Assembly (NCBI GenBank): GCA_022559985.1
Contig: JAFJTR010000006.1
Span: forward strand, 62,001-126,000
Source: Parastagonospora avenae f. sp. tritici 18332-5
Lineage: Eukaryota; Ascomycota; Dothideomycetes; Pleosporales; Phaeosphaeriaceae
Direction: 5' to 3'
DNA: 64,000 nt
In this document: positions 1 through 11,944 of the stretch, piece after piece
How positions within the stretch are numbered: position 1 is the stretch's first letter
Layout: the number at the start of each line of letters is the position of its first letter
Program-made: the position numbers and the translations under genes
Notes under the pieces: model-generated
The model's database searches: none
What the model saw: only the letters and a program-made list of their open reading frames with translations
What the model was told of the DNA's origin: nothing

Positions 1-1262
1 CGTCACCTTCGGTCACAGTCGGCAGTGGAGAACAATGAAGGGTCCGACAATGAGCTGGGCGGACATGGAAGGGTATGCTGGGCATAGCGGAACGAATCGC
101 AATCAAACTTTCCCTTCCCTCATATCCCAACACGCCCACATTCCCTGTGAAGCATCGCTGTGATGGCTATGCCGCTGTTTCTTGTGTCTCCAATGACGAT
201 AGCGGGGTGCGGAGATGCGTCGAGCTGGAGGGGTGAAGGAGCATCAGTGGCGACACAAGCGAGACATGCGCCAAGATTCCCGCTCGCCTGCGAGAACAAG
301 TCCCGCCCAGCCCCGGACAAGACACTAACCTGTGCCGGATTTCCGATTACGCTGGTCTTGGTCCTCAAAATCCAGGCGCCAACGTCATTGCAAACTCCAG
401 ACCGAGCCTTTTGCGAACGGATGAGCCGAGAAACATCCAATCGCCTCACTTCGCCATCAATTGCTTGCTCCGCCAAGCTCTGATTCCCTGGCGTACTACC
501 ACGAGGCGTCCACATTTTCCCAACCTCGTCACTCCACAGACCCAACGGCAAAGCTTGTCCTACAGGCGTTTTTCCTTCGACTGGCAGCTGTGTGCTATGG
601 TCAGCTTCTTGAGCCTGCTTATCTGCGATCGTGCCTTGTCGCACTTCGCCCAGATACGGCTGAAGGTCACGAGGCTCAACAATCACTCCCTTGGCTCACC
701 GGTCAACCCTCAGGAATGCGCTCAGATTCCGCTCCTACAGTGTTTCAGGATGCGGAATGTTCTAGTAACTCTCTCACGGGGCCAAGTCCGCTGACGAGCT
801 AACTTGGCTCGCAGCCACAACTGCATCACCGACATCATATTCCGAGCAACATTGCACTAGTGTTTTTATTGTTCTCAAATCATTCTCATTCATTCTGCTC
901 GTGGTGTTTACTGGAAACTCTCTCTACGCCCACTATTTTCGAACGCTAAAGTACCAAGACTAGGTGACCTCGCATCGGGACCCACACTGTTGGACCACCT
1001 TTTCTCAGCGTGGTCTTGACTACTGTCTTGTCTCGGAAGAACACGGTACTAGGCATATGCACGCCCTCTCCCGTCTGTATAAACAAGCCATCCATCACGC
1101 CTCTCGAGAATTCAGACAAAAACGCCTTCAAACTTTATCTCGACTCCATTGTGGAAGATCCCGGCTGGTATCAAGCCTCGGAAACTTAATTGCCTGCAGG
1201 AAACCACACCTTGGGGCGCACATTCGCAATTGTCTCTATGGATTTTGCAGCAACAGCACGAT
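1..1262. other. No recognisable gene
   Basis: Open frames on both strands here overlap each other, lack family motifs and show no convincing splice structure. I see no RNA gene or mobile element. Confidence 0.5.
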
Positions 1263-2557
1263 TCAGCTGCTTCGCAACATCGCTGTCGGATGCAGTGACT
1301 GACGTGCTTCCTGGATTTTCCGCCGTGGCTTGTCATCGTCTTCATAGTGTGGCATGTGAATATTTCCGGCGTAGTCCTCCGACAAGCCAGACAGATGGAG
1401 GTGTGACAGTTGCGGCATCCCAAGCATAATTCTGAAGACATCAAACCAAGACGGGTAGATCCCACTGTTTGAAGTGGGCCTAGCGAAGCCATTCGGAAAG
1501 ACAGACATAAGAGGATCTTCCAACGTGATGGTTTCCAGCGTGCCCGCATGGTCAGCTAGAAATCGAGGAAACTCATCGTGTCCAAGACGCCCGTCGCGAT
1601 CGGTCAGATGCCGGAGCTTGAAATGTTCATATGCTCGTAAAGGTAAATCGCACTCTCGCCGTTCAATGTAAGTAACTCGAGGTTATTGCAGCCGTTTAGG
1701 ACTTGCAGGACCCAGGACTTGTTGAAGTACGCAGTTCCTCCAAAAAACACTTCAGAGATGGTAACGGCACGTACGTGGTCCCGATAAAAGTCGTATAAGC
1801 CGGGCCGGCTCAGATCGAATGGCTGAGCCTCGTAACGCAGGTGCATGGGGTTGAAGCTGAACTCAAGCGTCCAGTGCTTGTTGTCTGGATGGATTCCTCG
1901 CAAAGCGCCCATGCCACGCTTGTAATGGCTATGCAGTGTGGAAAGCCCAGTGTTCTCGTCGACAAGCGAATACCGGGCATTTGGAGAAGCGTATTCTTCC
2001 GAGAGGTCGATTCCAAGGCGGCGCAGAATCGACTTTACGTCCCAGGCCCGGGACCAAGCTACATGATCCGTCTTGTCCGGATAGGAGTCGATATGAACGT
2101 GCTTGAGGTTGCGGAATTCATGCAACGATTTCTCAAGCATACGTTGCTCCTGGCCGCTCTTACCGAATGTCTTCTGCTCCTTGACGAGTTTCCGCCACGC
2201 AGCCAGGCGGTCGCATTTGCGTACAAAGCGCTCTTTTTCACCGGTTATCAGGAACATAAGGAGACCTGAGTTGATGCGCTCGGGACCAATATTGACTTCC
2301 TCAATGTTCGAGCTGAATTTGGGGCTGGCGCTAATGTCGAGCAAACACTGGAGGCTGGCGCGAGACAGCGTGTGCTTGCGCTTGGTGAAGAAGCGCTTAG
2401 CAAACTCGTCGTAGACATTGACCTCGAGAGTCTTGCTGCTGATTTGCAGGTTGGAGAGCTCCTCAGCATTGAGGACAGGCTCATTCTTTGAGTCTGTGGC
2501 CGTGATAATCATGTCCAAGAGCTCCTTCGGCAGGGACTCGGTGGGTGACGCCATCAT
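1263..2557 (-). pseudogene. F-box-like protein gene, split by an apparent frameshift
   Basis: The first open frame (2557 down to 1604, 317 residues) starts with a proline/leucine-rich segment (SLPKELLDMIITATDS) that resembles the start of a degenerate F-box. Helical, leucine-rich sequence follows, as in large fungal F-box/hypothetical families. The frame stops at 1604, but another minus-strand frame is open from about 1640 to 1263. It reads like a continuation (HLTDRDGRLGHDEFPRF, then MLGMPQLSHLHLSGLSEDY, an LRR-like strand/turn pattern). No donor/acceptor pair joins the two without removing plausible coding sequence, so I infer a single-base shift near 1604-1640. A sequencing error or an unusual short intron remains possible. 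If functional, the product would be a substrate receptor of an SCF ubiquitin ligase; that is family inference only. Confidence 0.45.
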
Positions 2558-3341
2558 AGGAAGTGTCAGCAGAGAGCTGCTCGTTACGGTAACGATTCGG
2601 ATGGCTGTTGTGGTTTAGTTGACGTTTCGGTTGCAAGTGTGAGTGGATTCAGTGAGAAGAAGAGATCGCTAGAAGGCGAGGAGAGACATACTTCAATACC
2701 GGAGCGATCATTGTGGACGTGACATTACCGCGCCTCGACCAGACAACCGATGATTGCAATTCACCGTGGGTGGGAAGGCGAGCTCTCATAGGTACCTCGT
2801 GTGCACTGACGGTGGAAGTTGGAGTTTACAGATTTGTCCAATCTAGCACGGCGGTAGATTGACGGAAGAGGACGACAAGTCGAAGAATCACATAACAGGC
2901 TGGAATCATGGACTCGAAAAGCCCCCAGTTTGCGACTTCGGGTTATTTCACAAAACGCTCAAGTAATATGCCGTCTTTCGACCTAAACACAAGGCCCGTA
3001 ACTACTCGACTACGTCCGAGTAAAAGCTTGAATAATGCCAGGTTGCATATAAAAAAAAATCTGGTCCTTGGTCGAAGGTTTCGCAGAAACAGGAGATTCA
3101 CAGCAGGCGAAAAACTCCAGGCTCGGTGGCACATTGTGCTAGCACAAACACAAAAGTAGTGACCAAAGATCTTTTAACATGAATGGCTTTACGCCCCCCA
3201 GCCACTACGCACATTGTCAATCCGACGGCCTGAAGCTACACTGCCTTCGAACACGAGGAGACACCGGCCGTTCCCCGCCTAATACAGGCTTCCAAAGACG
3301 TCTCCCTTACCAGACCGGATACATCCCTCTCGTCCCCAATG
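2558..3341. other. Intergenic, no gene seen
   Basis: Lies between the 5' end of the F-box-like gene and the 3' end of the hydrolase gene. The short frames have no motif. An A-run and AT-rich patch near 3050-3060 is the only visible composition feature. Confidence 0.5.
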
Positions 3342-4410
3342 TCATACCAACCACTTCCCCTCAACCCACCCTAGCCCCTCCCTCAACCACTCTTCTTCAT
3401 CCTCCTTCATCGCATCATCAAACCCATGCTCCATGCCCGGCACTACACTCAACTTAACCTCGCCCCTCACCTCTTTCGCCGTCCACTCCTCCACGAACTT
3501 CAAACTATCCCCAATCTCCACCGACGTATCCGCCTCCCCGTGAATAATCCACGTCGGCGGCATCTCCTTCGCTTCTGAAATCAGTCCGATCGGCCACAAC
3601 TTATTGTCCTCGCCGAAATACTCCAGATACTTCCCGTACGCAACCAGTGCGTACGAGAGATCGGAGCGCGCGGGCGGGATGGCCGAGGAGATGACGCCGC
3701 CAGGCTTGACTTCCGAAAGATATTTCTCGATCGTCGACTCCGGCGGGGCTGGCTGGCCAAACAACATCTCCATCTTCTCCTTGCGCAGATAGTTCGTCAT
3801 CGGGTACTGCGCGAGCACGGCTTTCATGCCGTCGCTGCGGTGTAACAGAGCGGACATGAGCGCCATGTACCCGCCGGCGGAATCGCCGGAGACGAGCACT
3901 TTGGAGTAATCTAGATCCAGGTCTGCGTGCTTGGGCGCAAGATACGTGGACGGCGAGTGCGCGTTGAACCAGGTCCAGAAGTCGGATAGGTCGGACAGGA
4001 TCTCGGCGCCGGTGTGCTCGGGGGTCAGGCGGTAGTTGGGCAGGATGACGATGGAGGATGTGCGGTGGATGAAAGGGATGAAAAAGGCGCCGATCCAGTC
4101 CGGGTAGAGGCAGTCGCCCGAGACCTTACCACTCATATTAGCATTTCGTAGGGGTGAGATGTTGGGGGTGAGGTACCAAGCCGCCGCCGTGGAATTTGAC
4201 CATGATGGGGTGTTTGCCTGACTTGAGGTCTTTGGGCACGAGGATGCCGACTTCGATTTCGTGGGAGCCGATCTTCTTGTAAGATGTGCGGTAGACGTGG
4301 AAGCTGTCGAAGCGGTTGGTGGGTGTTGTGCCGTCTAACGGAGCCATGTTGAGTAGTGATTTTGGTGTCTTTGTGAGGGATGGATCACTAGCTTCCGGAA
4401 ATCGAAACAC
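3342..4410 (-). CDS. Alpha/beta hydrolase (HSL-like, alpha/beta hydrolase fold-3)
   Basis: Two exons, 4177-4410 and 3342-4124, with a 52-bp intron (4125-4176). The product is 338 residues from the first ATG; an in-frame ATG at 4347 gives a start 21 residues later that may be the real one. The oxyanion-hole motif HGGG is at about residues 74-77. The nucleophile elbow GDSAGG has Ser160. C-terminal HGEAD and GMEHGF supply the likely acid and His. This is the layout of hormone-sensitive-lipase-type carboxylesterases and related lactone hydrolases. No signal peptide or TM segment is visible, so a cytosolic enzyme is expected. It sits just beyond the aldolase on the same strand, which allows a role in hydrolysing a sugar lactone or ester in the neighbouring sugar-acid pathway; that link is inference. 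Confidence 0.85.
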
Positions 4411-4839
4411 GTTTCGCGATTACTTTCGAAATAGAGAGAGAGCTTCTGTCTAAGCAGTTGGTTTTTTGTTCCGTTCTATGCTGATGTGATAGACCGTATC
4501 TACATCTAAGTCTGAGGCAGATAAATGGGTAGCGCAAAAGTTCGGTTGTCTTTTAAACTATTCAGGCTGGCGTAAGATATTCAAGTCGTTCTCTGGACGT
4601 GCTAAGAATTCAGAGAGAGGGCACATCTGATGTGGAACCTTGTGGTGCGGGGTAAGACGGGGGTTAAATACAGATAAGGGGCCTTTACTCCATCTTGCCA
4701 ATCCATGTCGTGACATGTAAAGATGTTTGTAGTAATTGCGCTGTGCCGCATCAAGTCGTCAATCGGTCAATATCACTTCTAGACATATCCATCGCGAGAT
4801 GCGCTTTATGCCTTCGAAACGTGACTACATTCAAACCCC
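4411..4839. other. Intergenic, hydrolase 5' flank
   Basis: About 430 bp between the hydrolase start and the aldolase 3' end. It should contain the hydrolase promoter. I see no gene or clear regulatory palindrome. Confidence 0.5.
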
Positions 4840-5892
4840 TCACTTGAAGTCATTCTCGCTCAAAGAATCCTCCATCTTCTGTATCCTCTCCCAGACCTCA
4901 CTCCACTTCTCCCACTCGCCCTCCGGTAGCTTACCCTTAATCGGCAGCCTCCCACCCTCCATCGTGCCATATCCCGTCACTCTCTTGACCGCCTCCTTAA
5001 TCCCCACAATGCCATACTTGCCAATAAACTCCTCCGTCGTACTCACAGTATACTGCAGCTCCTTAATCCTCTTCAGATTCTCATCGGTGATGGGCCGTGT
5101 TTCCGCAAGCTTCATCAGCGTGCACACGGTCTTGGGGTATATTGCCGCCAGCCCGTCAATCACACCCGCGGCGTCGAAGAAGACGATGGGCGCGAGTTGC
5201 TGGCCCAATCCGCTGTAGACTTTAAATTTGGTGTGGTCGATCTTGGGGTCCAGCGAGACTTGGTTGTGCCACGAGACGACGGCGTGCGACATTTTGCAGC
5301 CGACGATGTTGGGGTGGCGTGCGAGGATGCGGTAGGTTTCGGGCGTGACTGTGACGCCGTTGGTGACGCCTGGGTAGTTGTAGCTATCGTAGTCATCAGT
5401 ATATTATCCAGTATACCGGACTAGAATCTTCAAAAGAACTTACATCAATATCGGCAACGGGCTCTTATCCGCTACAACACCATACCACTCCCTAATTCCC
5501 TCCTGACTCGCCGCCGCCCCAAAGTACCCCGGCGCAAGCACAAGTCCCCACTGCGCACCCGCTTTCTTAAAGTCCTCCAGCCACTCCAGCGTCTCATCAA
5601 CACTATTAATCAAGGTCCCCGCCATGATCGGGTAGTCCGGGAATCCCGCATCGTTCAGTCCCTTGCGCACGCCCATGACGACATCGATGCGCTCCTGTCG
5701 CGACATGTGGATAGCCTCGCCCGTCGAGCCGAGCAGGACGAGTCCGCGGACGCCATTCTTCGCGAGGAATATCGAGTGCTGGATCTGGGTTTCGACGTCG
5801 ACGGCGGCTTGGAGGGACGAGGAGGATGCGGGTTTGAAGAAGGTTGGGACGGGGACGAAGACGCCGGTTGGTGGTGATGAGGATGAGGTCAT
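4840..5892 (-). CDS. DHDPS/N-acetylneuraminate-lyase superfamily class I aldolase
   Basis: Two exons, 5444-5892 and 4840-5383, joined across a 60-bp intron (5384-5443) to give 330 residues. The superfamily signature G-S-T-G-E is at residues 55-59. The active-site tyrosine region reads LIYNYPG (about residues 149-155), and the Schiff-base lysine is K180 in VGCKMS. Family members cleave or form 2-keto acids with pyruvate as one partner: dihydrodipicolinate synthase, 2-keto-3-deoxy-sugar-acid aldolases, 4-hydroxy-2-oxoglutarate aldolase. The gene is transcribed divergently from a D-galactonate-dehydratase-like gene whose product would be a 2-keto-3-deoxy acid. I therefore infer a 2-keto-3-deoxy-galactonate/gluconate type aldolase releasing pyruvate and a glyceraldehyde. 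Lysine biosynthesis is unlikely because fungi use the aminoadipate route. Confidence 0.85.
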
Positions 5893-6315
5893 GTTGTGGC
5901 TCGTGCGTAGATTTCTGGGGAGAAATGTGGCTGCGACTTCTTCACGGGCACAAAATTGTCTTGAGAAATCTGAGATGCGAATTATTTCAGCAGAACTTCA
6001 TGATATTAATTCAAATGCCGCTGGGTATGGTTCGGCTGCTATTACCCCAGACCCCGAGCCTAAACATGCCACTGTGGAGGCCCTGACCCCGCGCCGGCAG
6101 CGGGATACCCTAATAGAGCGTAGACGAGCATGATTCGTTCAGTGAGGGTACCGACGGCTTGTGAACAAGGGCAATGGTTGATGATGGCACAATGTTCACT
6201 CTCGCGATGTAGAAACACTGTAGACCTGAAGTCATCTACATACTACCAAACTACCAATCGACGTATCTCAGAAAGAGCTAGTTGAGGACGCCTTTTAAAA
6301 TTGAAAACCTAAACC
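5893..6315. promoter_or_regulatory. Divergent promoter, aldolase / sugar-acid dehydratase
   Basis: This 423-bp region separates the two divergent start codons. It contains an inverted repeat CCCGC-N7-GCGGG at 6088-6104, a plausible site for a Zn2Cys6 homodimer such as the regulator encoded at 7608-10053. Functional assignment is inference. Confidence 0.45.
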
Positions 6316-7563
6316 ATGGGTAAAATAGCAACAATCGAAAACTTCAGAGTACCCCCACGATGGCTCTTCGTCAAAATTACAGACACAGACGGTAACTTCG
6401 GCTGGGGCGAAGCCTCTCTCGAAGGCCACACACAAGCTGTCGAAGGCTGTCTAGACGCCTGGGCACAACGCTACACAGGCTTCGAAGCAGAGTATATGCT
6501 CCATCGCTCGCCAAGTCCATGGACTAACTAACCTTCAAATCAGTGACATCGAGCACATATGGCAAATGTCTTGGCGCACATCCTTCTACCGCGGCGGCCC
6601 CGTCTTCATGAGCGCATTAGCAGGCATAGACATCGCGCTCTGGGACCTCAAAGCGCGGAAGTGGAATGTGCCGATATACCAGCTTCTGGGAGGGAAGGTG
6701 AGGGATAAACTGAAGGTGTATGCGTGGATTGGCGGCGATCGACCCAGCGATGTCAAAGCCCAAGCGTAAGAATTCCCCCCACTGTTCCTCAGTACATGTT
6801 ATCGATAATCTGCAGTGAAGCCCGGAAATCCCAAGGCTTCACCGCCGTCAAAATGAACGCCACAGAAGACATCGGCTGGCTGGATTCTCCCTCGTCTCTG
6901 CAATCTGCCGTCTCGCGCCTGCAAACCGTCAAGGAATTGGGCATGGATGCTGGTATGGATTTCCACGGGCGTATTCATAAACCCATGGCGAAGCAGCTCG
7001 CCCGCCTGCTTGAACCACATCAACCTATGTTCATCGAAGAACCACTGCTTTCTGAACATATCGGCGGAATCAAGGAGCTCTCTGCGCAGACTAGCATCCC
7101 AATTGCGCTCGGCGAGCGTCTGCATTCACGCTGGGATGTGCGGCCCTTCCTCGAAGCTGGGTGCGTGGACATCTTGCAGCCCGATATATCACACGTCGGC
7201 GGAATCAGCGAGATGCGGCGGGTAGCCAGTATAGCAGAGACATACGACGTCGCCATCGCGCCACACTGTCCCCTAGGCCCAATTGCACTAGCCGCGTGCT
7301 GTCAGGTCGACGCGACGTTGAGCAATTTTGCGATCCAAGAAATGAGTCTGGGCATCCATTACAACGCCGGGACCCAGGATTTGACGAGCTATACCAAGAA
7401 CCCTGAAGTGTGGGATGTTACGGATGGGTACATTGGGATTCTGGAGGGGCCAGGGCTGGGCATTGAGGTTGATGAGGAGTGGGTGAGAAGAGAGAGTAGG
7501 AATGCAAAGGCGTGGGTTAGTCCGGGATTTATTGGGCCGGGTGGAGAGATTAGAGAATGGTAA
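6316..7563 (+). CDS. D-galactonate dehydratase-like enolase-superfamily enzyme
   Basis: Three exons, 6316-6491, 6544-6765 and 6816-7563 (introns of 52 and 50 bp), give 381 residues, almost the length of bacterial DgoD (382). The N-terminal capping domain contains FRVPPRWLFVKI, FYRGGP and GGDRPSDV, all close to DgoD. The barrel carries DFHGR (metal ligand D181, catalytic H183), FIEEP (E207), GERL (E233), QPDISHVGGI and APHCPLGP (H283). The DgoD metal ligands and two catalytic histidines are conserved at offsets of two residues. Predicted reaction: dehydration of D-galactonate (or a similar aldonate) to a 2-keto-3-deoxy acid, feeding the divergent aldolase. A rhamnonate or gluconate dehydratase is the main alternative. 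No targeting signal is seen; probably cytosolic. Confidence 0.88.
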
Positions 7564-7607
7564 TGGCCAGAAAGTCAGTATTGTCGAAAAATATACCACA
7601 CCTCTCT

Positions 7608-10053
7608 TCAAAGTCCGAATCCAAATCCGAAGCCCCCATCACCCTGCATACCCGCACCGTCAAACAGCCCAATCCCTGCCGTGACCAGACTGTCAAACTG
7701 CCCCCAACTCGTCAAGTCCGCCATGATACTACTGTTCGGCAAAAAGCTCGAATTGAACACCGCACTATCCGGCGTCGGCATGCTCCCGCCGCTATTGAAA
7801 TACTGGGCCGTCGAATTCGGCGTCGTAGTCGCTTCGTTCTCCGCCTGCAGCGCCGTGGGATCCGTCGAAAATGGGCTGGGCGCACTCGTCGGCCGTGCAG
7901 CTTCCAGTCGCAATTCCTCGAGCACGAGACAGTACCGACGCGCAAGGCAGTCCGTTTCGCTGACGCTTTCGAGCTGGCGCTGGCACTTTTGGCCCGCGGC
8001 GAAGTAGCCCTCGCACTTTCCGGGCGTGACGAGGTGTTGCTGGATGCGGTAGATGTAGAGCACGACGACGGCGCAGAAGGCGTAGTATTGCGTGAACCAA
8101 AACGAGCGGAAGAGGTTGGAGGATGTGAAGACGTCGTCGACAACGCGGACGATGGACAGGGCGGCTTCGAGGCAGGAGGCGATGTTTTCTGACGTGTCGA
8201 TGGAGGCGTTGGGGGCGAAGGTCGAGTGTGTGGGCATGTGGGCAAGACTGGCGAAGTTGGAGAGGAGGAAGGGTCGGTGGATAAGTAGCATGGCGTGGTA
8301 ATAGGCAAGGTTCAGGACGGAGCGTTGCCGTTGGTAGATGGGGATTAATAAGTGCGAGTCGATGCCGCGGCCTTCGTCGTCGTTGAGAAAGCGGGATAGC
8401 GAGCCACGCCAAGCGTGGAGGTCTGATGTGTACTTCGAAGACAATTCGAGGCGGAGAGAGAGGCTCGGTGGGCGGATGGAGTACAGGTCGCGCAGCACGA
8501 GGGACACGATGCGCGTGAGTTTGATGTGTTCGACTGGAGCCATCATCACGCAGTAAGATTTCGAGGCTGTGGCGGTAATGTATTGTGGATGTAAGTCGGT
8601 ATCATTGCAGATTGTTGGCAGTTCCTAACACTTCGGTCAGTAGGATTAGTCTATTTCGTCTTAGAGGGCCCACCTGATCAATGTCTTCATCTTTGAATGT
8701 TCTCGGCCGACCCAAAGCAGCGGCGAGGTATTTGTCCAGTGAGTAAGCACACCAAAAAAGGCGCCTTCGACTTTCAAGTTCCACATAGTCGACATTGGTA
8801 GATGGGTCACATCTTCTGCCACGGTGTAAACCTATCGCAAGCGCTAGATGTGATAGTGTGCCGAACAGGTTCCAGCAATGATTGATGCGCGATTGAGTGA
8901 GAAGGTAGAAGCACTGCAGTAGTCGAGCTTGTACACTGGCTAATCTGACAGCTCCGCGTTCTTTCGCAAGCTGATGTTCAGCAGCAAAGAAGTATCGTGC
9001 ACTGGATTGTCAGACGATTCTAAATTTTTGATGATGTCCAAAAGCTTACCTGTTATCCTTCGTTGTACTTCCAGGTGGCATGTATGCCTGCGCCTGAGCA
9101 AACACTATCAATAAAAGAGATGTCTTCGCAGGTGCATCCTCTTTGCTCCGCATGTCACCCTGTGTCTCGTAAAACTCTTCCACTAGTCCCTCAATCGTCG
9201 GACGATGTAAGAATCGATGTGTCGGGGCTGCGTAATCAAAGTACCTCTCCACTAGTCTCTGTGCATCAGGCTTAGGAGGTAGTACGAAGAACGAAGGATC
9301 AAACTCCGGTAGCGGTGCGTCTCCAAACGTGAAGATAGACGAGTCGTGGGATAGTGAGCTATTTTGATGAAGGCGCTTTTGTATGCGGAGAAGAAAGGAT
9401 ACCGCCGAAGACGAGCCAATATAGTGTCCCTGTGAATCAGTCTGCCCACGTGCTGGTTCGGGTGAATTTCGGGATGGAGGATCTCGCGTCATGCTTTCAT
9501 CAGGCGCATTGAGCGTATCTGTCGTACTGAAAATGGATTGGTTTGTGCTGGGTGTTGGATATATGCGTGGAAACTGGAAGGATGGCGTATTGGAGTTCTT
9601 TGATGAGTGGTCTGGTGTTATGGACTGTTCTGGTATTGACAACCTAGCATTTGGATTGGACGCCATGGCAGATTCATCCACAATCACCGATGGCAGACGA
9701 CCTCTTGTGTAGGATGCAGTGAACTCGCATGGTAACCCTGATCTTAGGCACAGTGCGCATGGGCATCGACCAGAACATCTCGTTTTTTTCCTATGCAAAG
9801 TCAACGATCATGTCAAAATAGCGAGACTTTTGCAGAGAGCTTCAAATACTTACTTCTTGCATCGATCACAGGCACGACTGACTCTCGTCCTTTCCCTTTC
9901 TTCTCTCCTTCTCTTTGCTGGTGGCTCGCTTGAACCTGCATCTGGCGGGGACGTTGCGGCTCCACTTTCCGCAATACCGTTCGCAGGCGTCCACCCTGAC
10001 GGAATGTTCGCATCGCTATCGGATCGCCCATGAAGTGTGTTATTACTTTCCAT
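7608..10053 (-). CDS. Zn2Cys6 transcription factor with fungal_trans domain
   Basis: Four exons, 9854-10053, 9050-9790, 8674-9001 and 7608-8624, encode 761 residues. Introns are 63, 48 and 49 bp. The zinc cluster is assembled across the first intron: C-x2-C-x6-C-x5-C-x2-C-x6-C starting at SRACDRCK, with a basic KKKTR loop. The middle domain has the fungal_trans signature region (LARG-type helix SHLALAIGLHRG, then RRRLFWCAYSLDKYLAAALGRPRTF and DEDID). The C-terminus is low-complexity, Gly/Phe-rich and probably activating. It is tail-to-tail with the dehydratase gene, 44 bp apart, so a pathway-specific regulator of the sugar-acid genes is plausible but unproven. Confidence 0.9.
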
Positions 10054-11944
10054 CGCGTGGTCTCACGGCGACAGCTGCGCGCAATTGAGAGGGAAGCGGA
10101 GTCAGAGATCGTGCGGAAAAGCCGGCGGAAAAGGTGGAACGTGCGCGCCTGGACAAGTCGCAGGACACGCCGGATATAACGAAGAAGCGAGTGACAGCTA
10201 ATACAGCCAGACTGCGACAATAGTCTAAGATAAACCAAAAAAAAGATTAGAAAAAGCTGCGAATACCTTTAGGCAGCCTCGTAAGTTTTTCGAAGGCAAA
10301 TTCAAGTTGATCTTTCTATACACAGGCGAGGCATATTACTCTAAACATGAAATATCTGAAGGTGCTACATCTCGCTTTTTCTGCAACGTGAGAGGCTGCC
10401 TTATCCGACCTGTCTGCAGCGTGAGAGCCGAGTCCTGCTCGTGCTCACTACAAAACATCACATCGACTTGCGTGATTTCGTTTCCAAGTAACATAGTTAG
10501 TCTTCATTTGAACGTAAAAAGACGTGCAGTGAAGTCCACGGCCAAAACAAGTTTTCGGTTGATTCTAAAGACATCGTTCATCTCAGCATCGCACCCACGA
10601 AGACGTTGGATGTGGAGAAAACATGGTCGCGTTCATCAGAACATGAATCGTTGGATCGTAAATTAGGTCGCCTCCATGCGATGTTGGTGGCGTCGAAATC
10701 GAGAGCAGCAAACCTAGTTCCTTCCATCCCGCTGTTGGACAACAAAGCAATTTCGGGAACACACATAAGCATCCTATCTTGAGGAGCGTCGTCAGTGAGG
10801 AAAGCTTATATGAGTGCCATGTCCCAGTAGGTTGGGCGGAGACGATCACCCGTTGTCGATAGAGTTGTACAATGCATGGGCAAACCTTGGAGTATCTGTC
10901 AGTCACACAATAAACAGGTATATGTCAGAAATCGAGAGGATCAGCCTGGGGAAATTGTTGAACGATCTCAGCTTGCATCATCCCATTCGCAGCATCCGAA
11001 AGCAGCAGCTTGGTTGGGCTATCATGCTGTATGAGGGGCTTCTATCATCGGTGGCATTGGAGATGGACCGGAGTATTGTCTCTGACGCAAGAAAGGGCGA
11101 TGGTCGCAAGCCACAGCTTGACGGTGATACAGTGGTATTCGCCTTGCAGCATGAGGCAATCTTGGTGACGACAACAACAGGAAGGATGTGGTATGCTCTG
11201 AATGGCCAGGGTCCTCATGCCGGTCTCCAGCTTGACGCCTTGAGAAGGAATGCTGGAGATAGTCGGCCCAAGATACGCGATGCCGTTTCGAGAATGAGAC
11301 AGGCCGAAGGTGACGCTCTACAGTGATTTGAGTTCGCTTAGGAGCGCCAGGCGGGTGCACTAGATGAGGCTATTGGCAAGTGGAACCCTGGTTTGGAGCT
11401 GGTGAATGTCATGCCCTGAACAATCGTGTTGTCGTCTCGAATGCGACAGCGAGGCTGCTCATGGCACGCCATGAGGTACACAGAGAAGGCGAGGACTGGC
11501 AGCTCGTGGAAGAGCCACGGCGAAAATGGTGCAGCGTGGACGGAGCTTAGGCAGGTGCGGGCCGTTGGAGAACATGTGAGCAGGCGTAACACAGGCGCGG
11601 CGCGTTGCTGTGGCGCAATCTCCGACATGGAGAAGCAGCGATTGCGACCGACGACCGTATGCGACGCCCCTTTTCCCCAGTGAAGATGCCTGCAGGGCCT
11701 GCCTCCACCTTTGTCGAGGTCACATGAAGACCGTTCACACATCCGTTCTGCTTCTTCACTATTGCGCCCTTGGTGCAGTTCGCATTACGACTTCGCTCTT
11801 CCGGCACTCGATCCAGCGCGGCACTCGCAGCATCCGCTGTTTCGCACCCCTTCCCTTCATTTACATATATTTGCGCGTGCGCTGGGGCCTCCCATCATTC
11901 CCAGAGTCTAACTTCATGACGGCAAGTTGCGCTTCACGCCCGTC
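10054..11944. other. Intergenic, possible decayed coding stretch only
   Basis: Holds the promoters of the Zn2Cys6 gene and of the TBC gene. A plus-strand frame around 10814-11326 looks faintly coding and continues past two stops with sense-like sequence to about 11418. I cannot name a family. No other gene seen. Confidence 0.35.

Noticed and set aside
4840..5892. Lysine-pathway dihydrodipicolinate synthase
   Set aside because: The fold matches, but fungi make lysine from aminoadipate and the divergent neighbour is a sugar-acid dehydratase.
10814..11418. Plus-strand frame with protein-like composition, continuing past two stops
   Set aside because: No ATG at the start, no family motif and no splice sites. 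It could be a relic but cannot be supported.
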